Source: Mariniphaga sp041687215 (lineage in GTDB: Bacteria > Bacteroidota > Bacteroidia > Bacteroidales > Prolixibacteraceae). Taken from it: 64,000 nt of DNA. The DNA lies in the NCBI RefSeq assembly GCF_041687215.1, contig NZ_JAWLCI010000002.1, positions 1 through 64,000 of the forward strand. Reading direction: 5' to 3'. Position numbers and translations under genes: made by a program. Below are positions 34,868 through 41,894 of this stretch, piece after piece. The notes under the pieces were generated by a model, which had not been told where the DNA came from, did not search any database, and saw only the letters and a program-made list of their open reading frames with translations. How positions within the stretch are numbered: position 1 is the stretch's first letter; every line of letters begins with the position of its first letter.

Positions 34868-35968
34868 CTAAATTTCTCCATCTTCTGTATATTCTTCTAT
34901 TACTCCGTCATTCATATATTCAAGACGTCTTTCTTTTGATAACTCGGTCAATGAGTCGTAAGACAGAAATGAACACGATTTTGCCAACGGACCTTTTTCG
35001 AGTAAAGTGAATACTGGCCGTGTTATTTCTTGTAAAACTTTATCTTTTCTCTCGGTCGGTGCGACGATATGAGCTTTTATGTCAAGGTTGGGTTGAAGAG
35101 CCATTAAGTCAGCCATTCTTAATATTCCAGAGTAAATTGAAGTTGTATGTTCTACTTCAAATGCTCTAACAATAGAACGCCTCCTTATCCAAAGAACATC
35201 AATATTTTCAATTGTTTTTAATGTTGTATCGTCATAATTAAGGGGTAGATTTTCAAGAAGGGTTCCATCTAAAGGTTTCCAAAGTTTCATTACTCTTTCT
35301 CTGTCACTTCTTGGTATCCATACTTTCAGATTCATCCTTTCTCCAATTTTTGCAAGCATAGCTTGCATTTTTATAGATTCTCTAACCGTAGTATCCTCAA
35401 CGTTGTCATCAACATCTTCATCCTCTGGAATTGAAACAGGAACATCCTTGCTATCATGAGTTCGTACTGTAAGATTTTTTAATTTTTTCAAGTCATCTTC
35501 TGAAAACTCAAATAACTTTGATTTTTGCATTTGTTTTTCAAGAAGTTGCTCAATAAATTTACCATCCGATGCACTCATTTCTCTTTGACTTACTCTCATT
35601 GGTCCAGTCCATACTGAACTGTTTTTATCATGATCTTTTGTAAATGAAATTTTATCCCAAACGAAATCTTCTTTTATAGGAACAGCTTTTTCAAGTGGTA
35701 GCCAAATTGTAGGTTTAACTTTGAAACGAATAACAAAAGGGTCATCCGATTCTACGAAAATTGGTGTATTGTCTTCAAAGTTTTTGCTTGTAACTTCAAG
35801 AATACCAACCCACCGTGAAAGTCTTGTTACATAGCAAAGAAGTTTATCACCAGGCTTAATTTTTGAAGCAGCATTTAGTTGCCTTGGTCTAAATCCTGAA
35901 ATCGTTTGGTCAGACTTTGTGTACTTTTCATAAGTCTCAGGGGAAAATAAGTCTAAATAATATTTCAT
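34868..35968 (-). CDS. EVE-domain protein with PD-(D/E)xK nuclease-like C-terminus
   Basis: A 366-residue protein. Residues 1-130 are an EVE/PUA-like domain (MKYYLDLFSPETYEKY, GFRPRQLNAASKIKPGDKLLCYVTRLSRWVGILEV), a fold that reads modified bases. A charged linker spans about 140-195. Residues 200-340 have the restriction-endonuclease pattern: Asp257 in IDVLWI, then Glu271-x-Glu273-His274 in AFEVEHTTSIYSGILRM. A nuclease directed against modified DNA, like type IV restriction, is the likely role (inference). The gene is visibly more AT-rich than its neighbours and is flanked by structured repeats, suggesting transfer. Confidence 0.8.
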   Translation of the reverse strand: MKYYLDLFSPETYEKYTKSDQTISGFRPRQLNAASKIKPGDKLLCYVTRLSRWVGILEVTSKNFEDNTPIFVESDDPFVIRFKVKPTIWLPLEKAVPIKEDFVWDKISFTKDHDKNSSVWTGPMRVSQREMSASDGKFIEQLLEKQMQKSKLFEFSEDDLKKLKNLTVRTHDSKDVPVSIPEDEDVDDNVEDTTVRESIKMQAMLAKIGERMNLKVWIPRSDRERVMKLWKPLDGTLLENLPLNYDDTTLKTIENIDVLWIRRRSIVRAFEVEHTTSIYSGILRMADLMALQPNLDIKAHIVAPTERKDKVLQEITRPVFTLLEKGPLAKSCSFLSYDSLTELSKERRLEYMNDGVIEEYTEDGEI

Positions 35969-35977
35969 AATTTCATT

Positions 35978-36163
35978 TTATTCTTCTAATTCTATTTTGA
36001 GTTTTTCTTTTATTATTATAATCAATATTCTTCTCCAGTGATTAATGCATTCTTGCATACTATTTGTTAACATCGCAATATCTGCTGGATTTATGTCTTT
36101 AGTAATTTTACCTTGATAAAACTTACCTACAAATACCAAGTAATCATTTAAATTATTAATCAA
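35978..36163 (-). CDS. Small protein upstream of the EVE-nuclease gene, 61 aa
   Basis: A TTG-initiated frame of 61 codons (no ATG is in frame) ending 9 nt before the EVE gene start. It encodes a mostly helical, hydrophobic-charged protein (LVFVGKFYQGKITKDINP, INHWRRILIIIIKEKLKIELEE). The AT-rich composition matches the EVE gene, so both were probably acquired together. It could be an accessory or immunity factor, or a leader peptide. I do not recognise it. Confidence 0.4.
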   Translation of the reverse strand: MINNLNDYLVFVGKFYQGKITKDINPADIAMLTNSMQECINHWRRILIIIIKEKLKIELEE

Positions 36164-36470
36164 TTCGTTTATAGCTTATCTGATTTTTAAAATTACACAC
36201 AACGGTTATGGACATGTAAAGTTGGGTTATTTCTCTATTATTTGGTTGGGATATAATACCAATAAAGGCGTATAACCCAACTTTTTCGCTAGAAAACTTT
36301 ATCCGGCTCACCCCGCCTGATTTTCCCCCATTTTCACTGGTACCGGAATTTTCGGGGCCTGGAAAAATTTCATTTTTTCGTGTTATTTCAGGTTCTGAAT
36401 TCAATTTTTGATTTATTTAGGGTTTAAAAATAAGTATCTTATATGATATGTCAAACAATAAACATAAAAA
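36164..36470. other. Intergenic region upstream of the EVE cassette, no gene seen
   Basis: 307 nt between divergent genes. It holds the AACGGT copy near 36201 and the 13-bp inverted repeat at 36218-36284, described separately. The remainder is AT-rich. No exact TAnnTTTG element was found for the sialidase-like gene. Confidence 0.5.
36218..36284. repeat. 13-bp inverted repeat at the outer edge of the EVE cassette
   Basis: AAAGTTGGGTTAT (36218-36230) is the exact complement of ATAACCCAACTTT (36272-36284), with a 41-nt loop. AACGGT stands just before it, as it does beside the element at 34742-34830. Together these may mark the boundaries of an inserted cassette. Confidence 0.55.
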
Positions 36471-37640
36471 ATGAGCATCATAAAAAATACTGCAGCCGCT
36501 GTTCTTGTCCTGTTTATCTTTTTCACCTCGTGTAGCACCGCGCCAAAGAATCCGTTTTGGAACGACGGGCAGCCGGTTTTTGAGGTGCAGCAACTGTTTG
36601 CTGATGAACGGTTTCCCAATGTGATTACTGCTACCGACGGAACCATTGTGGCAACGTGGGGTCGTGAACATTTCAGGGTGCGCCGCAGCGAAGACGGCGG
36701 AAAAACCTGGGAACCGGAAATCACAGTGGCCAATCCCGGTTTTCAGGGTGGCGGAACAACCGTTGATGAAAACAGCAGCCACATCCTGGTTTTTGTGGAA
36801 GGCGGGCATCCGCCTGCCCCGCTCACCGTTTACCGCAGCAAAGACCACGGAAAAACCTGGAACGCGGAGAAAGTAACCATCAAACCCAACAGCCTGGGTC
36901 ACATCCCATCCATGCACATGAACGAGCACGGCATCACACTAAAGCAGGGGAAATATGCAGGACGGCTGATTCGCCCGTCGCGCTGGTACGGCAACGGCAA
37001 TGGCCGGGAGTTCTGGGACGAACACTACACCAATGCCATTTTCAGCGACGATGGCGGCAAAACCTGGCAGGCCAGCGAACCGTTTCCGGCGTATGGCACC
37101 GGCGAAGCAGCCATTGCCGAACTGTCGGACGGTACGCTCTACTACAACTCCCGGCGCCATAAATCAACAGATGGGCTGAACCCGCGCCGGAGATACATCG
37201 CCTACAGTTCCGACGGCGGCCAGACATGGGAAGACTTATGGGTAGATGAAGAACTGCCCGACGGCGCACAGCACACCGATTACGGACTGATGGCCGGGCT
37301 GGTGCGGTTGCCCGTGGATGGGCACGACATCCTGCTGTTCAGTAACATCGATGTTCCGGCAGATAAAAAAGACGAAGATGTGCCCTTTGAGCTGCGCACC
37401 TCCCGCCGGTTCAACGGAACGGTGTGGGCAAGTTTCGACGGCGGCAAAACCTGGCCGGTACGCCGCGTGGTGGACGAAGGTAGTTTTGCCTACTCATCAT
37501 TAACCGCAGGGTGTGCAGGAACCGCTTCGGAAGGATTGATTTACCTCTTCTACGAAAGCGACGGCGGCGGAAAAATAGCCCGGTTCAACCTCGCCTGGCT
37601 CACCGGCGGCAAAGACTGGAAAGAATTTATCAAACCATAA
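36471..37640 (+). CDS. Sialidase-fold (BNR/Asp-box) lipoprotein
   Basis: A 389-residue six-bladed propeller protein with a lipoprotein signal (FTSCSTA, Cys21). Five Asp-boxes are visible: SEDGGKTW, SKDHGKTW, SDDGGKTW, SSDGGQTW and SFDGGKTW. The first blade has RFPNVIT in place of the sialidase FRIP motif. Conserved Arg residues (RPSRW, RRRYIAYSS) and YSSLT near the end resemble the active-site Arg and Tyr. It is probably an exo-glycosidase acting on sialic acid or a similar acidic sugar on the cell surface. The exact substrate is uncertain because the FRIP motif is altered. Confidence 0.82.
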   Translation: MSIIKNTAAAVLVLFIFFTSCSTAPKNPFWNDGQPVFEVQQLFADERFPNVITATDGTIVATWGREHFRVRRSEDGGKTWEPEITVANPGFQGGGTTVDENSSHILVFVEGGHPPAPLTVYRSKDHGKTWNAEKVTIKPNSLGHIPSMHMNEHGITLKQGKYAGRLIRPSRWYGNGNGREFWDEHYTNAIFSDDGGKTWQASEPFPAYGTGEAAIAELSDGTLYYNSRRHKSTDGLNPRRRYIAYSSDGGQTWEDLWVDEELPDGAQHTDYGLMAGLVRLPVDGHDILLFSNIDVPADKKDEDVPFELRTSRRFNGTVWASFDGGKTWPVRRVVDEGSFAYSSLTAGCAGTASEGLIYLFYESDGGGKIARFNLAWLTGGKDWKEFIKP

Positions 37641-37679
37641 TTAAATCCAATTTTATTATCAACATTTAAATCCATTATT

Positions 37680-38174
37680 ATGAAAACAAAAGTTTTAGCA
37701 GCATTCAGCATGGTTTTCTTTTTTATCTCTGTTATGTCCGCTTCGGGGCAATCAACCATTTTCTCAGGCGAATGGAAATTGAACAAGGAAAAATCAACCG
37801 CTTTAAACGACCAGCTTTTTCTTTCGAAAATGACGATTTTACAGAAAAACGACAGCCTCTTCACCAACCGTGTTTATGAAAACGGATATGGCGAAGCCTA
37901 CCCGTTTCAGGAAAACCTGTCACTCAGCGGTGCAGAATCCAAAATCACGATTTACGATATGCCCAGAAAAGCAAAGGCTTTGATGACGGAAAACAATAAA
38001 TCAATCGCATTTGAATCCATCACAACGTTTTACGGAAACGGCGGTGCAGACGACTTGAAAACAAAGGAAAAGTGGTCGATTGAAAATGGCGGAAAAACGC
38101 TGAAGATGGACTATTCAACGAGCTACTCCGGCGGAACAAGCGAGGGTACGCTCTATTTCGATAAGGTAAAATAA
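37680..38174 (+). CDS. Small secreted lipocalin-like protein, unknown function
   Basis: A 164-residue protein with a signal peptide (to about residue 24, ASGQ). The mature part begins TIFSGEWKLNKEKST, a pattern seen in small secreted lipocalin-like or calycin-like proteins of Bacteroidota. It ends EGTLYFDKVK. The last 28 bases fall in the first unit of a 125-bp tandem repeat, so copies of this gene end, including its TAA, lie downstream. It follows the sialidase-like gene by 39 nt. Confidence 0.75.
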   Translation: MKTKVLAAFSMVFFFISVMSASGQSTIFSGEWKLNKEKSTALNDQLFLSKMTILQKNDSLFTNRVYENGYGEAYPFQENLSLSGAESKITIYDMPRKAKALMTENNKSIAFESITTFYGNGGADDLKTKEKWSIENGGKTLKMDYSTSYSGGTSEGTLYFDKVK

Positions 38175-38521
38175 GCATCGGAAATTCTCAGCAAGTATCA
38201 GTGACTGGTGACCGGAATCCGGTAACCAAATCCGTAGCTTACCTGCACTCTTTGTCCCCTTTCACAAAGGATACGCTCTATTTTGACAAAGTAAAATAAG
38301 CTTCGGAAATTCTCAGCGAGTTTCAATGACTGGTGACTGGAGTCCGAAAACCAAATCCGTAGCTTACTTGCACCCTTTGTCCCCTTTCACAAAAGATACG
38401 CTCTATTTTGACAAAGTAATATAAGCATCGGAAATTCTCAGCAAGTATCAGTGACTGGTGGCCGGAGACCGGTAACCAAATCCGTAGCTTACCTGCACCC
38501 TTTGTCCCCTTTTTACAAGGG
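38147..38521. repeat. 125-bp tandem repeat, three copies
   Basis: Units start at 38147, 38272 and 38397, each beginning TACGCTCTATTT and containing GGAAATTCTCAGC, GTGACTGGTG and CCGTAGCTTAC. Unit 1 covers the last 28 nt of the upstream gene. The units differ at a number of positions, so the amplification is not very recent. Unit 3 runs into a REP-like double hairpin. Confidence 0.9.
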
Positions 38522-38551
38522 GGACAAGACCCGATTTATCGGGTCAGGGGG
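38502..38551. repeat. REP-like double hairpin (copy 1)
   Basis: TTGTCCCC/GGGGACAA (38502-38527) is followed directly by GACCCGAT-TT-ATCGGGTC (38528-38545) and AGGGGG. The same architecture with changed bases recurs at 40991-41042, so this is a dispersed intergenic element rather than a single terminator. Confidence 0.7.
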
Positions 38552-38685
38552 TTGCAATGACAGAAGAAAGAAGCTCGAAGAGGGAAGTCCGAAGACCGAA
38601 GCTCAAAGCTCGAAGCACGAAGTGGGAAGCCCCAACCCCTGTTTCCAATTGACCAACGACAGATGACCGTTTACCTGACAACCGG

Positions 38686-38780
38686 ACAACCACCAGTGAA
38701 ATTTTCTCCTGACGTCGGATTTCACGGGGTAAACCCGACAATCTACTCAACCATTTCACCATTTATCAATTTCACCATTC
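38686..38780. repeat. Direct repeat left of the MNT/HEPN pair
   Basis: About 95 bp beginning ACAACCACCAGTGAAATTTT, roughly 88 percent identical to 39600-39694. It includes a hairpin of GTGAAAT and ATTTCAC. The two copies bracket exactly the toxin-antitoxin genes. A low-complexity stretch of GAAGCTC-type repeats precedes it (38566-38630). Confidence 0.8.
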
Positions 38781-38829
38781 CACACCCATATACACCAAAA
38801 AATAGTATATTTGGGAAAAAGATAATAAA

Positions 38830-39153
38830 ATGAATCGTCAGCGTATAAACGACCTGGATAACGAAATTGTAAAACGCTTAAAACCACTTAAGCCGCTCAG
38901 AATTATTTTGTTTGGAAGTTATGCTTATGGCACCCCAACTGATAACAGCGATATTGATATTTGCATTGTTAAGGAAAAGGTAAAATCTAAAATCGAGGAA
39001 AAAAGAAAAGCCAGGAAATTACTTAAAGGCCTCCCCATAGCAAAAGACATTCTTATACCTTCAAAAAGTGAATACGATTTTTATAAAGATGAATTCGGTT
39101 CAGTTTATATGGACATTGATAAAAAAGGAAAACTACTGTGGTCAAATACTTAA
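38830..39153 (+). CDS. MNT-domain nucleotidyltransferase antitoxin
   Basis: A 107-residue minimal nucleotidyltransferase with GSYAYGTPTDNSDIDICIV, the GSx-G-x-SDxD active-site motif. Proteins of this kind (MntA type) neutralise a HEPN RNase, in studied cases by adding AMP to it. An exact TATATTTG at 38806-38813 may be its promoter. The coding end overlaps the HEPN start by 16 nt. The pair lies between 95-bp direct repeats and is AT-rich, so it is likely acquired. Confidence 0.9.
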   Translation: MNRQRINDLDNEIVKRLKPLKPLRIILFGSYAYGTPTDNSDIDICIVKEKVKSKIEEKRKARKLLKGLPIAKDILIPSKSEYDFYKDEFGSVYMDIDKKGKLLWSNT

Positions 39154-39506
39154 AACAATATGAGCTTTTTTATAAAAAAGCCGGCGTTGATTTTAAAGCT
39201 GCTCAAAATCTTTATGAAGACTTTCAGAATGGAGATTCTGAACTCGATCTTGAAATAATATTCTTTCATTTGCAGCAGACTGCTGAAAAACTTCTTAAAG
39301 CCTTGTTGTCATTTATGCAGATAAGCTTTCCGAAAATTCATGATTTGGAAGAACTTTTGAACATTATCCGTCAAAATAATATTGATCTTCAAACAGACAA
39401 CGAAAAACTTACAGATTTGGGAGATTATGCTGTAGAAGGCAGATATTCAATCATCCACGATGACTTTGAAGAGCAAAAGAATATTTCAATATTATCTCCA
39501 CCTTAA
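39138..39506 (+). CDS. HEPN-domain toxin, frameshifted near its C-terminus
   Basis: A HEPN RNase partner of the MNT protein, starting at a GTG that overlaps the antitoxin end. FFHLQQTAEKLLKALL is the helical HEPN core, and RYSIIHDD holds the R-x4-H catalytic motif. Translation stops at 39506 after 122 codons. However, the -1 frame from about 39475 continues with protein-like sequence (AKEYFNIISTLKSDIENII) to a TGA at 39563-39565. This is what the last HEPN helix should look like, so one base appears lost. The catalytic motif is kept, yet the shortened protein may be weak or inactive. Confidence 0.85.
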   Translation: MVKYLKQYELFYKKAGVDFKAAQNLYEDFQNGDSELDLEIIFFHLQQTAEKLLKALLSFMQISFPKIHDLEELLNIIRQNNIDLQTDNEKLTDLGDYAVEGRYSIIHDDFEEQKNISILSPP

Positions 39507-39599
39507 AAAGCGATATAGAAAATATCATATTTCAAAAATCTCCCAACGCTGGTAATACAGTGTGATAACCAGGACAACCGGACAACAACGAAAACCACG

Positions 39600-39694
39600 A
39601 CAACCACCAGTGAAATTTTCTACTGATGTCGAATTTCACGGGGTAAACCCGGCAACCTCCTCAACCATTTCACAATTTTTCAATTTCACAATTT
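39600..39694. repeat. Direct repeat right of the MNT/HEPN pair
   Basis: Second copy of the repeat at 38686-38780, in the same orientation at an offset of 914 nt. It contains the same GTGAAAT/ATTTCAC hairpin and the TCAACCATTTCAC tail. Recombination between the two copies would remove both toxin-antitoxin genes. Confidence 0.8.
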
Positions 39695-39736
39695 CCCAAT
39701 GTCCAGTTACCAGTGACAAAATTTCAATCCCAGTCT

Positions 39737-39766
39737 TTTGCCTTCTCCCGTTTTTAAATATCTTTA
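39737..39766 (+). promoter_or_regulatory. Promoter of the GH5 gene
   Basis: TTTG (39737-39740), an 18-nt spacer and TATCTTTA (39759-39766) form a near-consensus Bacteroidota promoter. Transcription would begin near 39773, about 20 nt before the ATG at 39793. Confidence 0.5.
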
Positions 39767-39792
39767 GGGCAAATCAACAAAAAGCCTGATTC

Positions 39793-40935
39793 ATGAAGCG
39801 AAGAAACTTTATTAAAACCACCGGATTGGCGGCTGCCGGCGCCGGACTGGCAGGAACAACAACAGCCGCAAACTTTCTGAACACCACAAAAAACAAACTT
39901 CCGCGCTGGAAGGGTTTTAACCTGCTCGATTACTTTTCGCCCATAGGCAGCGGTGGACGGTCGGCAACCACCGACAATGATTTGAAATGGATGGCCGACT
40001 GGGGCTTCGATTTTGTGCGGCTTCCCATGGCTTATCCACGGTATGTGAAGTTCGACCCGTCGAAAGACATTACACCCGACGATGTGCTGAACTTTAACGA
40101 AAAAGAGCTGGACAACATCCAGTCGCTGGTGGACAGGGCGAATAAACAGGGGCTGCACATGAGCCTGAACCTGCACCGCGCACCCGGTTTTTGCGTGAAT
40201 GCCGGGTTTAACGAACCTTACAACCTGTGGCAGGACAAAGAAGCGCAGGATGCTTTTTACGAACACTGGAGTATGTGGGCCAAACGGTTTAAAAACTATT
40301 CTTCCGATAAAATCAGTTTCGATTTGGTGAATGAACCCTGTACCCGCGAAGACATGAACGACCAGCATTCGCGGCGGGGCGCCATTCCCGGGCAGCTTTA
40401 CCGCGAAGTGGCCAAAAAATCAATGGATGCCATTCGCGCGCACAATCCCAACCACCTGGTTATTGCCGACGGCAACAACGTGGGAAGCGATGTCATTCCG
40501 GAAATTTTCGACCTCGACATCGGCCAAAGTTGCCGAGGTTACTATCCGCATTATATTTCGCACTACCGGGCATCGTGGGTTTGGAAAAACCCGGATGATG
40601 CGCCCACTCCGGTATGGCCAGGCAAAATCAACGGTCAGCAATTCAGCCGAGACAAACTGAAGGAATTTTATGCACCCTGGATTGACGCCGTAAACAAAGG
40701 CGTTGGTGTGCATTGCGGCGAGTGCGGATGTTACAATGAAACCCCGCACGATGTTTTCCTGGCCTGGTTTGGCGATGTGCTCGATGTTTTATCGGAACAC
40801 GGAATCGGTTATGCACTTTGGGAGTTCCGCGGCACGTTCGGCATTATGGACTCCGGCCGCAAAGATGTGGACTACGAAGACTGGCACGGCCACAAACTCG
40901 ACCGCAAGCTGCTGGCACTGCTTCAGAAATACTAA
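39793..40935 (+). CDS. GH5-type (cellulase-fold) glycoside hydrolase, Tat-exported
   Basis: A 380-residue clan GH-A hydrolase. The N-terminus MKRRNFIKTTGLAAAGAGLAG is a twin-arginine signal. The TIM barrel shows GFDFVRLPMAYP, LNLHRAPGFCVN, the acid/base Glu181 in FDLVNEP and the probable nucleophile Glu310 in VGVHCGECGCYNETP. Such enzymes cleave beta-glucan or beta-mannan type chains; this member's substrate is not clear. The Tat route implies folding in the cytoplasm before export. It lies upstream of the GntR-led operon but has its own promoter and a hairpin-rich gap after it. Confidence 0.88.
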   Translation: MKRRNFIKTTGLAAAGAGLAGTTTAANFLNTTKNKLPRWKGFNLLDYFSPIGSGGRSATTDNDLKWMADWGFDFVRLPMAYPRYVKFDPSKDITPDDVLNFNEKELDNIQSLVDRANKQGLHMSLNLHRAPGFCVNAGFNEPYNLWQDKEAQDAFYEHWSMWAKRFKNYSSDKISFDLVNEPCTREDMNDQHSRRGAIPGQLYREVAKKSMDAIRAHNPNHLVIADGNNVGSDVIPEIFDLDIGQSCRGYYPHYISHYRASWVWKNPDDAPTPVWPGKINGQQFSRDKLKEFYAPWIDAVNKGVGVHCGECGCYNETPHDVFLAWFGDVLDVLSEHGIGYALWEFRGTFGIMDSGRKDVDYEDWHGHKLDRKLLALLQKY

Positions 40936-40990
40936 ACTTCAATCCAAAAGAAACACGCTTCAACATCCGCCAGCGAACCATCGAAGCTTT

Positions 40991-41042
40991 GTCCCCTTGT
41001 GGCGTTAGTGCCACAGGGGGACGAGGTCAGATTTATCTGGCC
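40991..41042. repeat. REP-like double hairpin (copy 2)
   Basis: GTCCCCTTGTGGC (40991-41003) pairs with GCCACAGGGGGAC (41010-41022), followed by GGTCAGAT-TT-ATCTGGCC (41025-41042) and GGAGGGGG. The order matches the element at 38502-38551. Here it also lies 3' of a gene and could end transcription. Confidence 0.7.
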
Positions 41043-41211
41043 GGAGGGGGTCCGTTGACCGTCATCTTATTTAGAATGTAAACTGATTTCGATACGCGTT
41101 CTCAATTTATTTTTAAGCTGTCCGCCAGTTGAATTCATATCATCAGGAAAATCCTGAAATCGTTGTGTCACTAAAATTTTTTCCCTTGACCAGAATTTCT
41201 CTATCTGCATT

Positions 41212-41228
41212 TTGTATTCAAAATACAA
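41212..41228. promoter_or_regulatory. Candidate GntR operator
   Basis: TTGTATT-CAA-AATACAA is a perfect 7+3+7 palindrome located 28 nt before the GntR-family gene. It contains the GT and AC half-site cores seen in FadR-subfamily operators. Autoregulation of the regulator and the following operon is the likely function. Confidence 0.5.
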
Positions 41229-41256
41229 TATCCTATATTGCCGAAAATTTTGATAC

Positions 41257-41889
41257 ATGATTCAACATTCCGACTTGAGTATCCCGGTTTACAACAAGCT
41301 CAAAGAAATGATAATTGATAACGAGCTGAAACCCGGAGAAAAACTGCTTCAGGAAAAGCTGGCTGCCCGGCTGGGCGTCAGTCGTACACCGCTGCTAAAA
41401 GCCATGCAAATGCTTGAATACGACTTTTTGGTTGAAAGCATTCCGCGCCGGGGCATGTTCGTTAAAAAACTTTCCACCAACGAAATGCGCGACATTTACG
41501 ATGTGCGTGAAGGAATTGAAACCGTTGCTGTGCGGCTGGTTGCCGAACGGAGAGACGAAAAACAACTCAGGCAGTTAAAAAACATCTGGAAGCCGTTTGA
41601 AAATGCTTCTTCCATCGAAGTTGAAAAATACCGGAAAGCCGACGACCGTTTTCATGCACTTTTACTTGAATTTTCGGGAAACAAAATGCTGCAGAAAATT
41701 TACAGTCATTCTTTGGTGCAACTCAGGGTGGAGCAAATGGGCCTGATGCGCCCGCCGGAGGAAACAATATCTGAACACCTTGCCATATTGAATGCCATTG
41801 AAAAAGGTGATACTGAGCTTGCAGCACTTGAACTTAGAAACCATTTGTTAAAATCAAAAGCTTTAATTCAGGAAAATTTTAAAAATTAA
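41257..41889 (+). CDS. GntR-family regulator, FadR/FCD subfamily
   Basis: A 210-residue regulator. The N-terminal winged helix has VYNKLKEMIIDNELKPGEKLLQEKLAARLGVSRTPLLKAMQMLE and RGMFVKKLS. The C-terminal helical FCD domain (about 75-205) has conserved metal-binding candidates in ADDRFHALLL, EHLAIL and LRNHLL. FCD proteins usually sense organic acids such as uronates or their catabolic products. It starts an operon: the esterase gene follows after 5 nt. The palindrome at 41212-41228 is a probable binding site. Confidence 0.92.
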   Translation: MIQHSDLSIPVYNKLKEMIIDNELKPGEKLLQEKLAARLGVSRTPLLKAMQMLEYDFLVESIPRRGMFVKKLSTNEMRDIYDVREGIETVAVRLVAERRDEKQLRQLKNIWKPFENASSIEVEKYRKADDRFHALLLEFSGNKMLQKIYSHSLVQLRVEQMGLMRPPEETISEHLAILNAIEKGDTELAALELRNHLLKSKALIQENFKN

Positions 41890-41894
41890 ATACC

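Noticed and set aside
36156..36404. 82-codon minus-strand frame upstream of the EVE cassette
   Set aside because: It spans the 13-bp inverted repeat and has no domain or signal. Its middle part changes composition abruptly.
38147..38521. CRISPR array
   Set aside because: The 125-bp units are contiguous and include a gene end. There are no short repeats with unique spacers and no cas genes in the window.
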